64,000 nucleotides of DNA, taken from positions 22,036-86,035 of the forward strand of contig CASIBH010000004.1 in assembly GCA_949372805.1 (NCBI GenBank), given 5' to 3'. This DNA is from an uncultured Flavobacteriales bacterium (lineage in GTDB: Bacteria > Bacteroidota > Bacteroidia > Flavobacteriales > BACL11). Both the position numbers and the translations under genes were made by a program. The notes beneath the pieces are model-generated. The model saw only the letters and a program-made list of their open reading frames with translations. It ran no database searches and had not been told where the DNA came from. Shown here piece after piece: positions 11,501 through 21,100 of this stretch. How positions within the stretch are numbered: the stretch's first letter is position 1; each line of letters starts with the position of its first letter.

Positions 11501-13415
11501 TAATGATGGTCTTGCTTATGCAAGCGGTTTAGGAGGAAATCTTCCATATACATTTACTTGGATGACTAATGGTCAGATAGGAGATACAATTAACACTGTT
11601 CATCCAGGACTACATACTGTAGAAGTTGTTGATGCAAGAGGATGTACATCAAGTGATACAATTTTTATGCATGAGCCAACAGAGCTTCATGTAAACATAG
11701 ATGATAACTTCACAATACTTCCTTACTGTATCGGAGTAAATAGTGCAAGCTTAACATCTTTAGCTACAGGAGGAACACCAGGATATAGTTATGCTTGGGA
11801 TGATAACTTAGTAGCACCACAACTTACAGCAACAGCTAGTCATCTTTTAGCAGGAGTTTATACGGTTACTGCAACAGACTCAAGAGGATGTACAGCAAGT
11901 GATAGTAGAGATATTGATACAATAACTAATACAATGAGTGCTTTTGTTTTAGAGATAGACAATGTAAGCTGCTTTGGATATAATAATGGATCTGCAGTTG
12001 TTAATGCATCAGGAGCGCATGCTCCATATTCATACCAATGGTTTGGTCCAAATGGCTACTCAAGTGTGAATGATAGTGTAGCTAATTTATATGCTGAAAA
12101 TTATTCTGTAACAGTATCAGATACTAATAACTGTATGGTTAATACAAGTATTAATTTAAGTGAGCCAGCAGCTATTACATACAATACTTTATCTTCCACA
12201 GATGCAGTATGTCTTGGGTCTTGTGATGGAAGTGTTCTTTTAGACTTTACAGGAGGAAGTGCTCCATATTATGGTCATGCTTTAGATAATAATACTGGAG
12301 CTGTAACAATGAATTTATTGAGCGATAGTTTATTCTCAGGAATTTGTGCAGGTAATTATACTGTCAGCTTAACAGATGCTAATGACTGTCCTTCTTACCT
12401 GGTGAATGGAGGGAATAATCAGCATGATATAACTGCTTTAGATACTATCTTCACAGCTCTTTCCTCAAATGGAAATATGATTTTATGCTATGGTGATGCT
12501 ACAGCAAGTCTTTCTATTGACTTAAATTACTTTAATAACACTTATTCTTACTCTTGGGAGAATGTTTTAAGCCCTGGCGTTAGTCTTGGTGCAGGTTCTT
12601 CTTTGGTAGGTCTGGAGTCTGGAACATATGTTCTTTTAGCTAACTATATGACTTGTCATGCAAGTGATACAATGACTATTACAGAGCCTGATTCACTTAC
12701 TATCTTAGGAAATGTAGTTGATGCAGATTGCTATGGTGCAAGTACAGGCTCTATAACAACAAATATTAGTGGTGGATCATTGGGTTATGTGTATAATTGG
12801 TCTGGAAGTTCAAGTACCAATAATAATTTAAATAATGTTTCTGCAGGAGTTTATACTTTAACCGTAAGTGATATGTATTCTTGTGAGTACTCACAAACAT
12901 TTGTAGTTGGCGAGCCACAAGAGATAACAGCTACGATAAATCAAAATTCATCTAACACTTACTTATTAGAATCTAATAATGTAAATGGAGGAGTTGCACC
13001 ATATGTTCATTCTTGGAGAGAAGCATCTGCTCCAAATGTTCAGCTAGCAACCGGAACAACTTATACTGTTAGTAGCTATGGCGATTACTTTGTAAGAGTA
13101 ACAGATGCTCAAGGTTGTACTAGCGAGTCCAATAGTATAGAGTTCATCTCTACCACTATAAATGAAGTAGGATCAAGCTTAGAGGTAAGTGTTTATCCAA
13201 ATCCATTTAGATCAGAAGCTGTAGTTGACTTTGGAAGAGTAGTTGAGAGTGCAAGCTTGACGATAGTGGATATGTATGGTAAGGTAATAGAGCGTCATTT
13301 AGTTGGAAATAGTGATAGATACATTATTACCAACAAAGATAAAGCTAGTGGAGTTTATTTCTTGAAAATAGAAACAAGAGAAGGAAATATGTTTGTTAAA
13401 TTAGTTATAAAATAA
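8553..13415 (+). CDS. Giant SprB-repeat surface protein with type A T9SS sorting domain (copy 1)
   Basis: Predicted secreted or cell-surface protein of 1620 residues. A signal peptide (1-19) is followed by 'THLMGGEITWECI', a start seen in many Bacteroidota gliding/adhesin proteins, and about 450 residues of cysteine-containing beta-rich sequence. A fibronectin-III-like stretch covers about 470-560. From about 565 to 1530 there are roughly 12 SprB-type repeats (pattern: Cys-x-G-x-x-D/N-G ... GG-x-x-P-Y-x-Y-x-W ... L-x-A-G-x-Y-x-V-x-V-x-D ... G-C). The last 75 or so residues form a type A sorting domain ('VYPNPFRSEA' ... 'ASGVYFLKIETRE'). SprB in Flavobacterium johnsoniae is a moving gliding adhesin; a similar adhesive role is inferred. 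Residues about 655-1609 are identical to those of the gene at 21101. Confidence 0.9.
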   Translation: MKKLLILLVALCSVFQMQATHLMGGEITWECIKVGPDAGKYIFKLKLYRDCDGTSLSTFAQTIYVWDHPTVTSMSLDFISNTDISPDCDVTNSGNAQLDCSTNPVGAVEEYLYESQPVSLPGSPPTTGWHFTWDSCCRNGAITNLVLSSTTSPSEGFTLRASMFPYVDPLGNLIPAEPCFDSSPIFNESPKTIICTGYPFSYSHNASDNELDSISYSWDEPLDDFVGNFDPAAGNPASLPWVAPYAFNNPLPGNVSLNSQTGEISYNSNISGNFVTVVRIDAYKCGQIVASIYREIQAVLLACPSLSGNTPNTPPSIDAPFIDPITGLPSFSTSVPAGSLVSFNITGVDSLDIYPNGASQEITLEITGGQMSGDFVNIFDCAEPPCAIFNNGSGVVPPFSSPSFVSGYFEWLTDCNHIASDAGCGTISNLYTFAIKAYDDFCPAPAITLATISIEVTAAQGLSEPDLQCAFLNGAGDLTLDWNYSFGGDASTIYHIYGSDNIGGPYSLLEDVNYSNPNNLLFQTHTIDSINLPAGYQFFYLTQESACASSSVESDTITPIEFQISHSDVNCWDDTDGRITVEVLSTMLAPFSYYLNGVLNPNPIPYDTVFSDLTAGNYVVTVSDNGSCQIDQTVNITAPGSPLQSLVSDTMNNCYGSNDGIAIGSGAGGTPPYSYEWFNQNFVSFSTNDTAFNLSAGSYYLEVSDANGCDTFSTVQVIAPQTALSGSPQVFGIACRGDSTGMIIGDANGSWAPYQYYWISSAGDTLQSTSYTTTRDTLKDLSSGVYTLHVYDAQSCFVSYSLNVGEPMTMLSIDSILVVENIACFGDSVGKARLFASGGMPNYSYMWDNGETGLVAQNLSAGYRHLTLTDDWGCEVVDSVYISENPEIQSTISVVQTVSCYGQSDGIASISSVGGIPTYTYFWSNGHTGLSMPDTSSGLVEGSYYVTTRDVIGCEVVDSVYVSEPEPLSMIANELVWISCFGANDGLAYASGLGGNLPYTFTWMTNGQIGDTINTVHPGLHTVEVVDARGCTSSDTIFMHEPTELHVNIDDNFTILPYCIGVNSASLTSLATGGTPGYSYAWDDNLVAPQLTATASHLLAGVYTVTATDSRGCTASDSRDIDTITNTMSAFVLEIDNVSCFGYNNGSAVVNASGAHAPYSYQWFGPNGYSSVNDSVANLYAENYSVTVSDTNNCMVNTSINLSEPAAITYNTLSSTDAVCLGSCDGSVLLDFTGGSAPYYGHALDNNTGAVTMNLLSDSLFSGICAGNYTVSLTDANDCPSYLVNGGNNQHDITALDTIFTALSSNGNMILCYGDATASLSIDLNYFNNTYSYSWENVLSPGVSLGAGSSLVGLESGTYVLLANYMTCHASDTMTITEPDSLTILGNVVDADCYGASTGSITTNISGGSLGYVYNWSGSSSTNNNLNNVSAGVYTLTVSDMYSCEYSQTFVVGEPQEITATINQNSSNTYLLESNNVNGGVAPYVHSWREASAPNVQLATGTTYTVSSYGDYFVRVTDAQGCTSESNSIEFISTTINEVGSSLEVSVYPNPFRSEAVVDFGRVVESASLTIVDMYGKVIERHLVGNSDRYIITNKDKASGVYFLKIETREGNMFVKLVIK
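10516..13380 (+). repeat. 2,865-bp near-identical direct repeat, copy 1
   Basis: Pairs with 22536-25400 at a constant offset of 12,020 bases and with no gap. Five differences were seen (10532, 10535, 10619, 10634, 13202), all synonymous. It encodes about 11 SprB-type repeats and most of the sorting domain, ending 35 bases before the stop codon. It is part of the gene starting at 8553. Confidence 0.95.
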
Positions 13416-13471
13416 ATTATAAATTAGCTATCAGACATACTCTAGTAATTATTAGTTATTTAATTTAAGAG

Positions 13472-13479
13472 TATATTTG
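13472..13479 (+). promoter_or_regulatory. Putative -7 box for the 2487-residue adhesin gene
   Basis: TATATTTG, matching TAnnTTTG, 38-45 bases before the ATG at 13517, in the 101-base spacer after the first adhesin gene. No hairpin terminator is visible in that spacer, so read-through from upstream is also possible. Confidence 0.4.
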
Positions 13480-13516
13480 CAAGGCTAGGATTTTAAGAAT
13501 TCAATAAATTTGAAAA

Positions 13517-16500
13517 ATGAAGAATAAAAATATTAGAATGAATAACAGAAAATCATTTTTGGAAAGTACCTCTTTAATTAAGAAGGTACTATTTCTGCTT
13601 TTAGGGATATGTATAAGTTTAAATATTAATGCCCAGTCAATAACAGTTGGAAGTATTGCGGCAACTAATACTTTTACAGCAGATGGAAAAGCATATGTTG
13701 TGGTATCAGGTGTTCCTGGTGGATTGAATAATTATACATGGACCAACTTAAGTTCAGGAGCTCAAGCATCATTCACATCATCCACTGATTTTACAGATAC
13801 TCTAACAGATTTTTCTGGAACTTATGAGATAAGTGTGGATAATTTTGATTTTGGATTTTCAGCTGTTGATACAATAACAATTACTGCTCCTGGAGCAACT
13901 TTTAGCTACAACGGATCTTTTGTGCTTTGTGGTGGTCTTACTAATGCTTTTATAACAGCTTTTGTTCAGGGATGTGCTGTTCTTGGACCAACTCTTGGAA
14001 CTAATTATTTATTAACTGATGCCTCGAATAACACAATATTATTAGATTCAATAGCGCCAACTACTGCCATGCCTCTTCCGCCACTTGTTGTTGGTACATA
14101 TTACTTATCATCTACAAATTTAGATAATGGATGTGTTGGGTTTGATACCTTTGATATTACTGCAGGTCTTTTAAATGTTTCTACTTTCAGTACAAATGTT
14201 CTTAACAATACTCTTGGATTATTTACTATAACAGCTTCTGGAGGCTCGTCTCCTTATACACTTGATTGGCAAGGGCAAAATCTTCCGACATGGAATAATG
14301 GGGATACATTAATTGGACTTCCTGCAGGAACATATTTTTTTACAGTTTCAAGCTCTGATGGTTGTACGTATTCTGATTCTGTTATCATTCAGAACACATG
14401 TGATGGACAGATTACAAGCATTAATTATGATCCTTGTGCTCCAGAGGTTTTTGTTAGTGCTGCTATCAATATGGTAGGGTCTGGACCATTTGATTTTGAC
14501 TATGAATTATCTGATGGCTCATCTGTTGTGGCATTTGAAAATTCTACTGCTTCAAATATAACTTTCTCAAACAGCGTTGGCTCTGGAACATTTTATTTAA
14601 ATATTACTGAGACTAATACAGGATGTATTGTTACAGATACAATTACTCATACTTTAAATCCTGTTTTTGTTTCTTCCTCAATAACTGATGTAACTTCTGT
14701 TGGAGCTTGTGATGGAGGTGTTTTTGTGACCCCTACCTCAGGACAATTTCCTTATACATTTGAGTGGAGTAATTCTACTGGAATTATTTCTACAACTAAT
14801 GGACCATTTACACAGCTTACAAATCTTTGTGATGATACATATTGTTTAGTTATAACTGATGATAATGGATGTACTTTTACCGAGTGTTATGATGTTCTTT
14901 ATTACCCTTGTAATGTTACCCTTTCTATTTTTGATTCAATTAATTGTTATAATGGTTTTGGAGCTATTCAAGTAAATATTGATACAACAGGAAATCCTGG
15001 AGGACCTTATGAATACACATTGTTTAATGCAAATAATGGAAACCAAATAGGAAATCCTCAAGTTAATGTTAATACTCAATTTACTTTTCCAAATTTACCT
15101 ACAGGCAATTATTTTGTTAATGTTTTTGATCCAGCCTTTGGGAGTTACTGTAAGCCTGATACAATTATATTAACAGAGCCTGATCAAATTAACGTTTGGA
15201 CAACTGTTGATAGTTCATCTGCTGTTTGTGCTGAAGATGGAATTATTACTATTGATTCTATAACTGGAGGAACAAATCCATTTAATATTACTTGGTTAGA
15301 TTCCATTCTTTCTCCTTTACCAACTATAGCAGATACAAATATTAATGGAAATGTTTTTCAAGATTCCTTATTATATTCAAATGAAAATACAAATGGATAT
15401 TTAATCTTAATTACTGACGCAAATGGTTGTTCAAGAAATCAAACTGTTTACATCCACCCACAAAATTCTGGAGCTGACTTTGCTATCGAGAGCTGGGAAG
15501 TGACTCAGCCAAAATGCTATGGTGCCTGTGACGGAGGAATTCTTGCAACAATGGCTGGAATGCCAAATGGTTGTTTATCTGTTCCTCCTTTTACATTTTA
15601 CTGGATAGATGGTGCTACTGGTGGAGCTGGACAAGTAGCAGATACCTTAAAAGTAGATTCAGTTGGAACTCTTTTTTATAATCCCTCTCATGTAGCTACT
15701 TATGTTAATTTATGTCCTGGTTCTTATCAATTACATGCTTATGATTACTATGGTAATTTTGGAGGAATACAAAATTTTGATGTTTTTGAGCCTGATTCAA
15801 TTACTATTGCCTTAAGTGATAGCCTAGAGCTATTTTGTGGTGAAGAACAATTTGTTTTATCAAATGTTAGTGGTGGACCAACAGTAAATGATACAACTCT
15901 AATTTCAAGTAATACGCTAGACTTTGGAATTCCAAGTGGGTTTCAGGATAGTTTAAACATAAATGATTACTATCTTTTAGTAGTAAGTGGAACATATGAA
16001 GATACTGCAGGTAACTTGTATGATGCTGCATGGGATTACACTGCTTTTCCTGGCGCTCCAGCTACTCCTGTGATGCACTGGGCATTTGATGGTAATTTCA
16101 CTCATAGACCTTTTCCAGATGCTTTTAACTTAGATCATACTTATACCTTTCCATTTGTTTCTCAAACTGGTGTTCACAATTTTGCAATGACTCAGCCTGG
16201 TTTCTTGCAACCTGGAGCTACTGGAATGCAATTTGATTTATATCTTGTGCGATATGATACTACCATTTTTTCATATCAGTGGGAATATCTAAATGCAACC
16301 GGTACTGCTAATATTGGGAATACTGATTCTGTTTTAGTATACCCTTACTACGGAGGACAATATGAACCAACAGATTATATTGTTACTGTTACTGATATAA
16401 CAGGCTCCTGTTCAAAATCTGATCAAATACACGTTTCATGGGATTTAGGCATTTTAAGTTTTGACACTATAGGAAACTCTTTAGTTTCATGCTATGGCGA

Positions 16501-19500
16501 TTCTTCTTCAACTATTATATTAGCAATTGATACGACTTCATCTGGCACTAATACCCCTGGTTTTGCACCCTACATTTTCTATCTTGATGGTGACTCTACT
16601 TTAACTTCTCCATCAAATTATAGCGATACAATTGAAAATGTTCCTGCAGGTACTCATACTGTTAGCATTTCAGATTCTTTAGGATGTCTTTCCAGAGAAA
16701 TATCAATTGATGTCATACAATCAGATTCCTTATATGCATGTGGAGTAGATTCTAATTATATAGAGGTTATGGTGGATAATTTTAATATGACTTTTGATAA
16801 TCCATATCTTCATACCTCAGTTGTTCCTACGTTACTTGGAATGAATTACCGACTAAAAGTTAGTGGTACTTACAACGATTCTTGGTCAGGATCAAATTAT
16901 AAAGATGCTGCATACATATATAATATAAATCCTCCAACTGGTAATATTGATTGGATGATGAATGGCTCAAGTCTTTTTTACCCTACTCCAAATCAGTACA
17001 ATTCATCACATGAATATGTATTTGAGTTTGTTGGAGATGGTGATTCTATTGATTTTACATATAATGATTACTTTGATTCTCTGTATGTGAATAATAGTGG
17101 ACTTTTATCATTTGAGCTTTATAAAATGGTTTGTCCAAATACCGATACTGCATTTACTTGCTTTGGTGATTCAACTGCTTCATCTAATGTGTATCCAACA
17201 GGAGGAACGCCTTTTGATCCTGATGGCTTTGCTAATTCAGGAGATGAGTTTTATAATATAGTTTGGAAAGATTTTTCTGGAAGTGCTACAAATCTTGCTG
17301 GTGATCCTTGGGGTACTGGTCAAACAGTTTCTAATCTTCCTGCCGGAACATATTTTGCTTATATTACAGATGCTCTTGGATGTGAATATGTTAGAACTCT
17401 AATTGTTCAAGAATCTGCTGTTGCAATGAATATAGATACTATTTATCCAACACCTGTTGCTTGTCGAAATGACTCCTCAGGATGTATTTCTGCTGTTGTT
17501 TCTGGTGGTTTTACTGATAATATTGTTGTTGTAATTTCTGCAGGAGATACTATTTATACTGATCAAGGTGATCTTGACACTATTCAAATTTGTGGTTTAG
17601 TCGCTGGTACATATCAGTTTTATATTTATGACTCTCCAGATGCAAGTTTTGCTGATTATGATTGTGCAGAGTTTGCAGAAATAATAATAACTCAGCCTCA
17701 AGATATTTTATCTACCTCAGTAAACTTATTATCTGATGTTCAATGTTTTGGAGATTCTACAGGAGCTGCAATTGCTAATGCTATTGGTGGACAGTTTCCT
17801 TATTCATATAATTGGCTTGCAGGAAATACTTCTGCTATAGTTAATAATCTATGGCCAGGATGGCAGGTTGTTGAAATAAGCGATAGCAATGGATGTGTCA
17901 AGCTTGATAGTATCGAAATAATAAATTTATATCCAGAGATCTCAAGTGTTCTTGACGTTATACAAGATGTTTCTTGCTTTGGGGGATGTGATGCAATAGC
18001 AAGCTTGTCAACAAATGGAGGAGTGCTTCCTCATACTTACTTCTGGGATATTGGTCAGGTATCTATTAATATGCCTGATACAGCATTTAACCTTTGTTAT
18101 GGAGGGCATGATGTAATTGTTGAAGATGCTCTTGGATGTAGACAAACAGTTACCTACAATATAAGTCAACCTGACGAGCTCTTTGCTCAAGCAGTTATGA
18201 CTCAACCAATCCAATGTTTTGGTTTTGATGATGGAACTGCTTTTGCTTCAGCTACTGGGGGAACACAATTTTATTCTTTTGTTTGGGATAGTATTAATGG
18301 ACAAGCAGGACAGAACGCTACTAATCTTACTCCAGGATTGCATTATGTGTATGTTACTGATGCTAAAGGGTGTACTGCAATGGACTCTGTTAATATTTCT
18401 GAGCCAACGCAATTAACAATTGCAATAGATGATACAATGACGGTTTACTCTTATTGTGCTGGAACAAATTCTGGTCAATTATGTGCTATAGCTGATGGAG
18501 GAACACCAAACTATAATTATGTTTGGAATGATGTATTGGGACAAACAGGAACATGTGCTACAAATTTAATTGCTAGTCAGTATACAGTATTAGTAATGGA
18601 TGATAGAAACTGTATTGCAACTGTATCCTTTAATTTAGATTCTATTACTAATAGTATGGACCCTGACTCAGTTGGTATATCTATTGATGATGTAAGTTGT
18701 TTTGGGACTTTTGATGGTTCTGTTTCAATTACTACTGTTGTTGGAGCTGTTGCACCATATACTTATTCATGGACAGGTCCTAATAGTTATAGTTCTGTGC
18801 TTTCATCAATCAGTTCACTCTATGCTGGAAGTTATGGAGTTGTAATTGAAGATTCTAATGGATGTGCTATAACAGTAAATGCAGAAGTACAACAGCCTGA
18901 TCAATTAGAATATACTACATATAATGTAGAAAGTTCTACTTGTCTAGGAGCTTGTGATGGAGAAATACATGTTAGTATTGAAGGTGGTACTCATCCATAT
19001 TTTTATGATTTAGACCAGCAAGGAACATTTCCTCTAATGAATACTTCACCAGTTATAAACGATACTTTAATAACTAATTTATGTGCTGGACTTCGTTCAA
19101 TATATATTACAGATGATAATAATTGTGAAGGAACAGTCGTTTGGGGTGGAAGATGGGAAGAAACAGTTGATCAAGGAGTTGTTGTTGAACTTGACTCTGT
19201 TGTAGCAAGTCCTGCAACGTGCTTTAATTTAAATGATGGTTCTGCTTTTATTCATGGTCAAGGAAATCCATTATTCACATATACTTGGGAAACAAATGAT
19301 ATTGCAACAAATCTTCCAACAGGAACTGTTTTAGGTAATGGTATTGCATATAATAATTTTTACCCTGGAACATATTGGGCAGTAGCTCACTATGCTGATT
19401 CATCAAGTTTTGGTGTTCCCTATTCAGGATGTGATTTTGGATATCAATTTACAATTTCAAGTGCTGCACAATTAACAACTGCCGCTACAAATGTTACTGA

Positions 19501-20980
19501 GGTTACTTGCTATGGTGATACAGATGGGGAGATTGATCTAATAATTTCGGGAGGAACTGCTCCATACTCAGTGCAGTGGGATACAACAACATCTCTTCCA
19601 AATGGATCAAGTGCTTTACAAGTTAACTCATTGCAGCCTGGAACATATACGGCAAATATATTTGATAATAATGGATGTAGTATAACTTCAGACTTTGAGA
19701 TAACTGAGCCTTTAGCAATAACAAATTACTATACAGTAACTGAGCCTTTATGTAATGGCGGATCAGATGGTTCTGCAATAGCAAATACAAATGGTGGAAA
19801 TGCTCCATATACATATAACCCAAATATTAGTAATAATCTTTCTGCAGGAATTTACTCTGTAGTTGTAATGGATAACAAAGGATGTACCTTCTTAGATGAA
19901 GTAACAATAACAGAACCTGATGCTGTTATCTCTTCTGTAGAATCAGATAATTTATTCTTTGGGCCTTATGATGTACGATGTTTCGGAGAAAATAATGCCT
20001 CTGCTACAGTTACTGGAGGTGGTGGAGTGCCAGTTATTTCTTATCTATGGACTCCTTCTAATCAATCAACTGCTACAGCAACAAATTTATCTGCCGGCTC
20101 TTATGATGTCACCGTTACAGATTTAAATAATTGTTCTCAAACTGAAACAATATTAATAACAGAACCAGATCAATTAGTTATTAATTTAACTAGAAGTGGA
20201 GATAATGCACCGTTCTATGATATTAGTTGTTTTGGCTTAAACGATGGTTGGGCACAATCTCTTCCAATAGGAGGTGTTGAAGGTACTTCAGGATATAATT
20301 ACCAATGGGATGTTAGTGGAAGTAATATTTCTTCAAACTACTATATTGATAATTTACAAGCTGGTCTTGCATATACAATCACTGTAGTTGATGTAAATGG
20401 ATGTGAGGAGACTGAGTCTACACCAATTCTAACAGAGCCAATTGAATTTATTGCAAATGTTATTTCTGATGATTATGCAGGTCCTACTCATGAAGGCTTT
20501 ACTGTTAACTTTACTGATTTAACTGTATGTTCTGATCCTTACAACTTTGAATGGACGTGGCTTAATGGAACAACTACTAATCCTTCTGGCACAACTAATT
20601 TTAATCATATGTTTGATATAATTGGTTTGAATGAAGTTTATGTAACTCTTGAAAATGAGGTGACACTTTGTACTGATACTGTTGGCTTTAATATTGAAGT
20701 TCAAGGAATTCCAGAAATATATAATGTTTTCTCTCCAAACGGAGATGGTGTTAATGATTTATTTGGTTTTGGAGAATATGCAATGGAGGCTATGCAAGTA
20801 GAATTTTTTAACAGATGGGGTGAGTTAGTTTACTCATTGGATTTATCTGGACAAGATTGGGACGGTAGAGGTCTTGACGGTAGAGATCTTCCTGAGGGAG
20901 TGTACTTCTATGTTCTTCAGTCTACAGGTCTAGATGGAAGATACTATGAAAAAAGAGGTTCAGTCACAATATTGAGATAA
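13517..20980 (+). CDS. Giant SprB-repeat surface protein with type B (CHU_C) T9SS domain
   Basis: Predicted secreted protein of 2487 residues. A longer-than-usual N-terminus (charged for about 23 residues, then the hydrophobic stretch 'VLFLLLGICISLNINAQ') is the signal peptide. The body is a chain of SprB-type and Ig-like repeats (Cys-F-G-D-x-T ... P-Y-S-Y-x-W ... AGTY). Two related segments of about 120 residues (about 789-914 and 1081-1204) interrupt the chain and match no family I recognise. A PKD-like segment precedes the C-terminal gliding-type domain from about 2401: 'VFSPNGDGVNDLF', 'FNRWGELVY', 'WDGRGLDGRDLPEGVYFYV'. This is the type B sorting signal, unlike the type A domains of the two flanking genes. 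Residues about 1480-1920 align repeat for repeat with the array shared by those genes, at much lower identity. Confidence 0.9.
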   Translation: MKNKNIRMNNRKSFLESTSLIKKVLFLLLGICISLNINAQSITVGSIAATNTFTADGKAYVVVSGVPGGLNNYTWTNLSSGAQASFTSSTDFTDTLTDFSGTYEISVDNFDFGFSAVDTITITAPGATFSYNGSFVLCGGLTNAFITAFVQGCAVLGPTLGTNYLLTDASNNTILLDSIAPTTAMPLPPLVVGTYYLSSTNLDNGCVGFDTFDITAGLLNVSTFSTNVLNNTLGLFTITASGGSSPYTLDWQGQNLPTWNNGDTLIGLPAGTYFFTVSSSDGCTYSDSVIIQNTCDGQITSINYDPCAPEVFVSAAINMVGSGPFDFDYELSDGSSVVAFENSTASNITFSNSVGSGTFYLNITETNTGCIVTDTITHTLNPVFVSSSITDVTSVGACDGGVFVTPTSGQFPYTFEWSNSTGIISTTNGPFTQLTNLCDDTYCLVITDDNGCTFTECYDVLYYPCNVTLSIFDSINCYNGFGAIQVNIDTTGNPGGPYEYTLFNANNGNQIGNPQVNVNTQFTFPNLPTGNYFVNVFDPAFGSYCKPDTIILTEPDQINVWTTVDSSSAVCAEDGIITIDSITGGTNPFNITWLDSILSPLPTIADTNINGNVFQDSLLYSNENTNGYLILITDANGCSRNQTVYIHPQNSGADFAIESWEVTQPKCYGACDGGILATMAGMPNGCLSVPPFTFYWIDGATGGAGQVADTLKVDSVGTLFYNPSHVATYVNLCPGSYQLHAYDYYGNFGGIQNFDVFEPDSITIALSDSLELFCGEEQFVLSNVSGGPTVNDTTLISSNTLDFGIPSGFQDSLNINDYYLLVVSGTYEDTAGNLYDAAWDYTAFPGAPATPVMHWAFDGNFTHRPFPDAFNLDHTYTFPFVSQTGVHNFAMTQPGFLQPGATGMQFDLYLVRYDTTIFSYQWEYLNATGTANIGNTDSVLVYPYYGGQYEPTDYIVTVTDITGSCSKSDQIHVSWDLGILSFDTIGNSLVSCYGDSSSTIILAIDTTSSGTNTPGFAPYIFYLDGDSTLTSPSNYSDTIENVPAGTHTVSISDSLGCLSREISIDVIQSDSLYACGVDSNYIEVMVDNFNMTFDNPYLHTSVVPTLLGMNYRLKVSGTYNDSWSGSNYKDAAYIYNINPPTGNIDWMMNGSSLFYPTPNQYNSSHEYVFEFVGDGDSIDFTYNDYFDSLYVNNSGLLSFELYKMVCPNTDTAFTCFGDSTASSNVYPTGGTPFDPDGFANSGDEFYNIVWKDFSGSATNLAGDPWGTGQTVSNLPAGTYFAYITDALGCEYVRTLIVQESAVAMNIDTIYPTPVACRNDSSGCISAVVSGGFTDNIVVVISAGDTIYTDQGDLDTIQICGLVAGTYQFYIYDSPDASFADYDCAEFAEIIITQPQDILSTSVNLLSDVQCFGDSTGAAIANAIGGQFPYSYNWLAGNTSAIVNNLWPGWQVVEISDSNGCVKLDSIEIINLYPEISSVLDVIQDVSCFGGCDAIASLSTNGGVLPHTYFWDIGQVSINMPDTAFNLCYGGHDVIVEDALGCRQTVTYNISQPDELFAQAVMTQPIQCFGFDDGTAFASATGGTQFYSFVWDSINGQAGQNATNLTPGLHYVYVTDAKGCTAMDSVNISEPTQLTIAIDDTMTVYSYCAGTNSGQLCAIADGGTPNYNYVWNDVLGQTGTCATNLIASQYTVLVMDDRNCIATVSFNLDSITNSMDPDSVGISIDDVSCFGTFDGSVSITTVVGAVAPYTYSWTGPNSYSSVLSSISSLYAGSYGVVIEDSNGCAITVNAEVQQPDQLEYTTYNVESSTCLGACDGEIHVSIEGGTHPYFYDLDQQGTFPLMNTSPVINDTLITNLCAGLRSIYITDDNNCEGTVVWGGRWEETVDQGVVVELDSVVASPATCFNLNDGSAFIHGQGNPLFTYTWETNDIATNLPTGTVLGNGIAYNNFYPGTYWAVAHYADSSSFGVPYSGCDFGYQFTISSAAQLTTAATNVTEVTCYGDTDGEIDLIISGGTAPYSVQWDTTTSLPNGSSALQVNSLQPGTYTANIFDNNGCSITSDFEITEPLAITNYYTVTEPLCNGGSDGSAIANTNGGNAPYTYNPNISNNLSAGIYSVVVMDNKGCTFLDEVTITEPDAVISSVESDNLFFGPYDVRCFGENNASATVTGGGGVPVISYLWTPSNQSTATATNLSAGSYDVTVTDLNNCSQTETILITEPDQLVINLTRSGDNAPFYDISCFGLNDGWAQSLPIGGVEGTSGYNYQWDVSGSNISSNYYIDNLQAGLAYTITVVDVNGCEETESTPILTEPIEFIANVISDDYAGPTHEGFTVNFTDLTVCSDPYNFEWTWLNGTTTNPSGTTNFNHMFDIIGLNEVYVTLENEVTLCTDTVGFNIEVQGIPEIYNVFSPNGDGVNDLFGFGEYAMEAMQVEFFNRWGELVYSLDLSGQDWDGRGLDGRDLPEGVYFYVLQSTGLDGRYYEKRGSVTILR

Positions 20981-21004
20981 TTAAGAAATTTATAAAAATA
21001 TATT

Positions 21005-21034
21005 TTTTGTTTAATGATTATGCGGTTAGATTTC
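21005..21034 (+). promoter_or_regulatory. Possible -33/-7 promoter for the third adhesin gene
   Basis: TTTTTTGT followed, at about the usual spacing, by TAGATTTC (one mismatch to TAnnTTTG) at 21027-21034, about 67 bases before the ATG at 21101. A weak match in AT-rich DNA. Confidence 0.3.
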
Positions 21035-21100
21035 CTAAATGAAAAGTGATTTTTATTTAAAAGAAAAAGTTGATTAGAAATATTTAAAAAACTATATGAT

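Noticed and set aside
10516-13380. Mobile element or transposon explaining the 2.87-kb duplication
   Set aside because: The block is wholly coding for surface repeats, has no terminal inverted repeats, no target duplication and no transposase.
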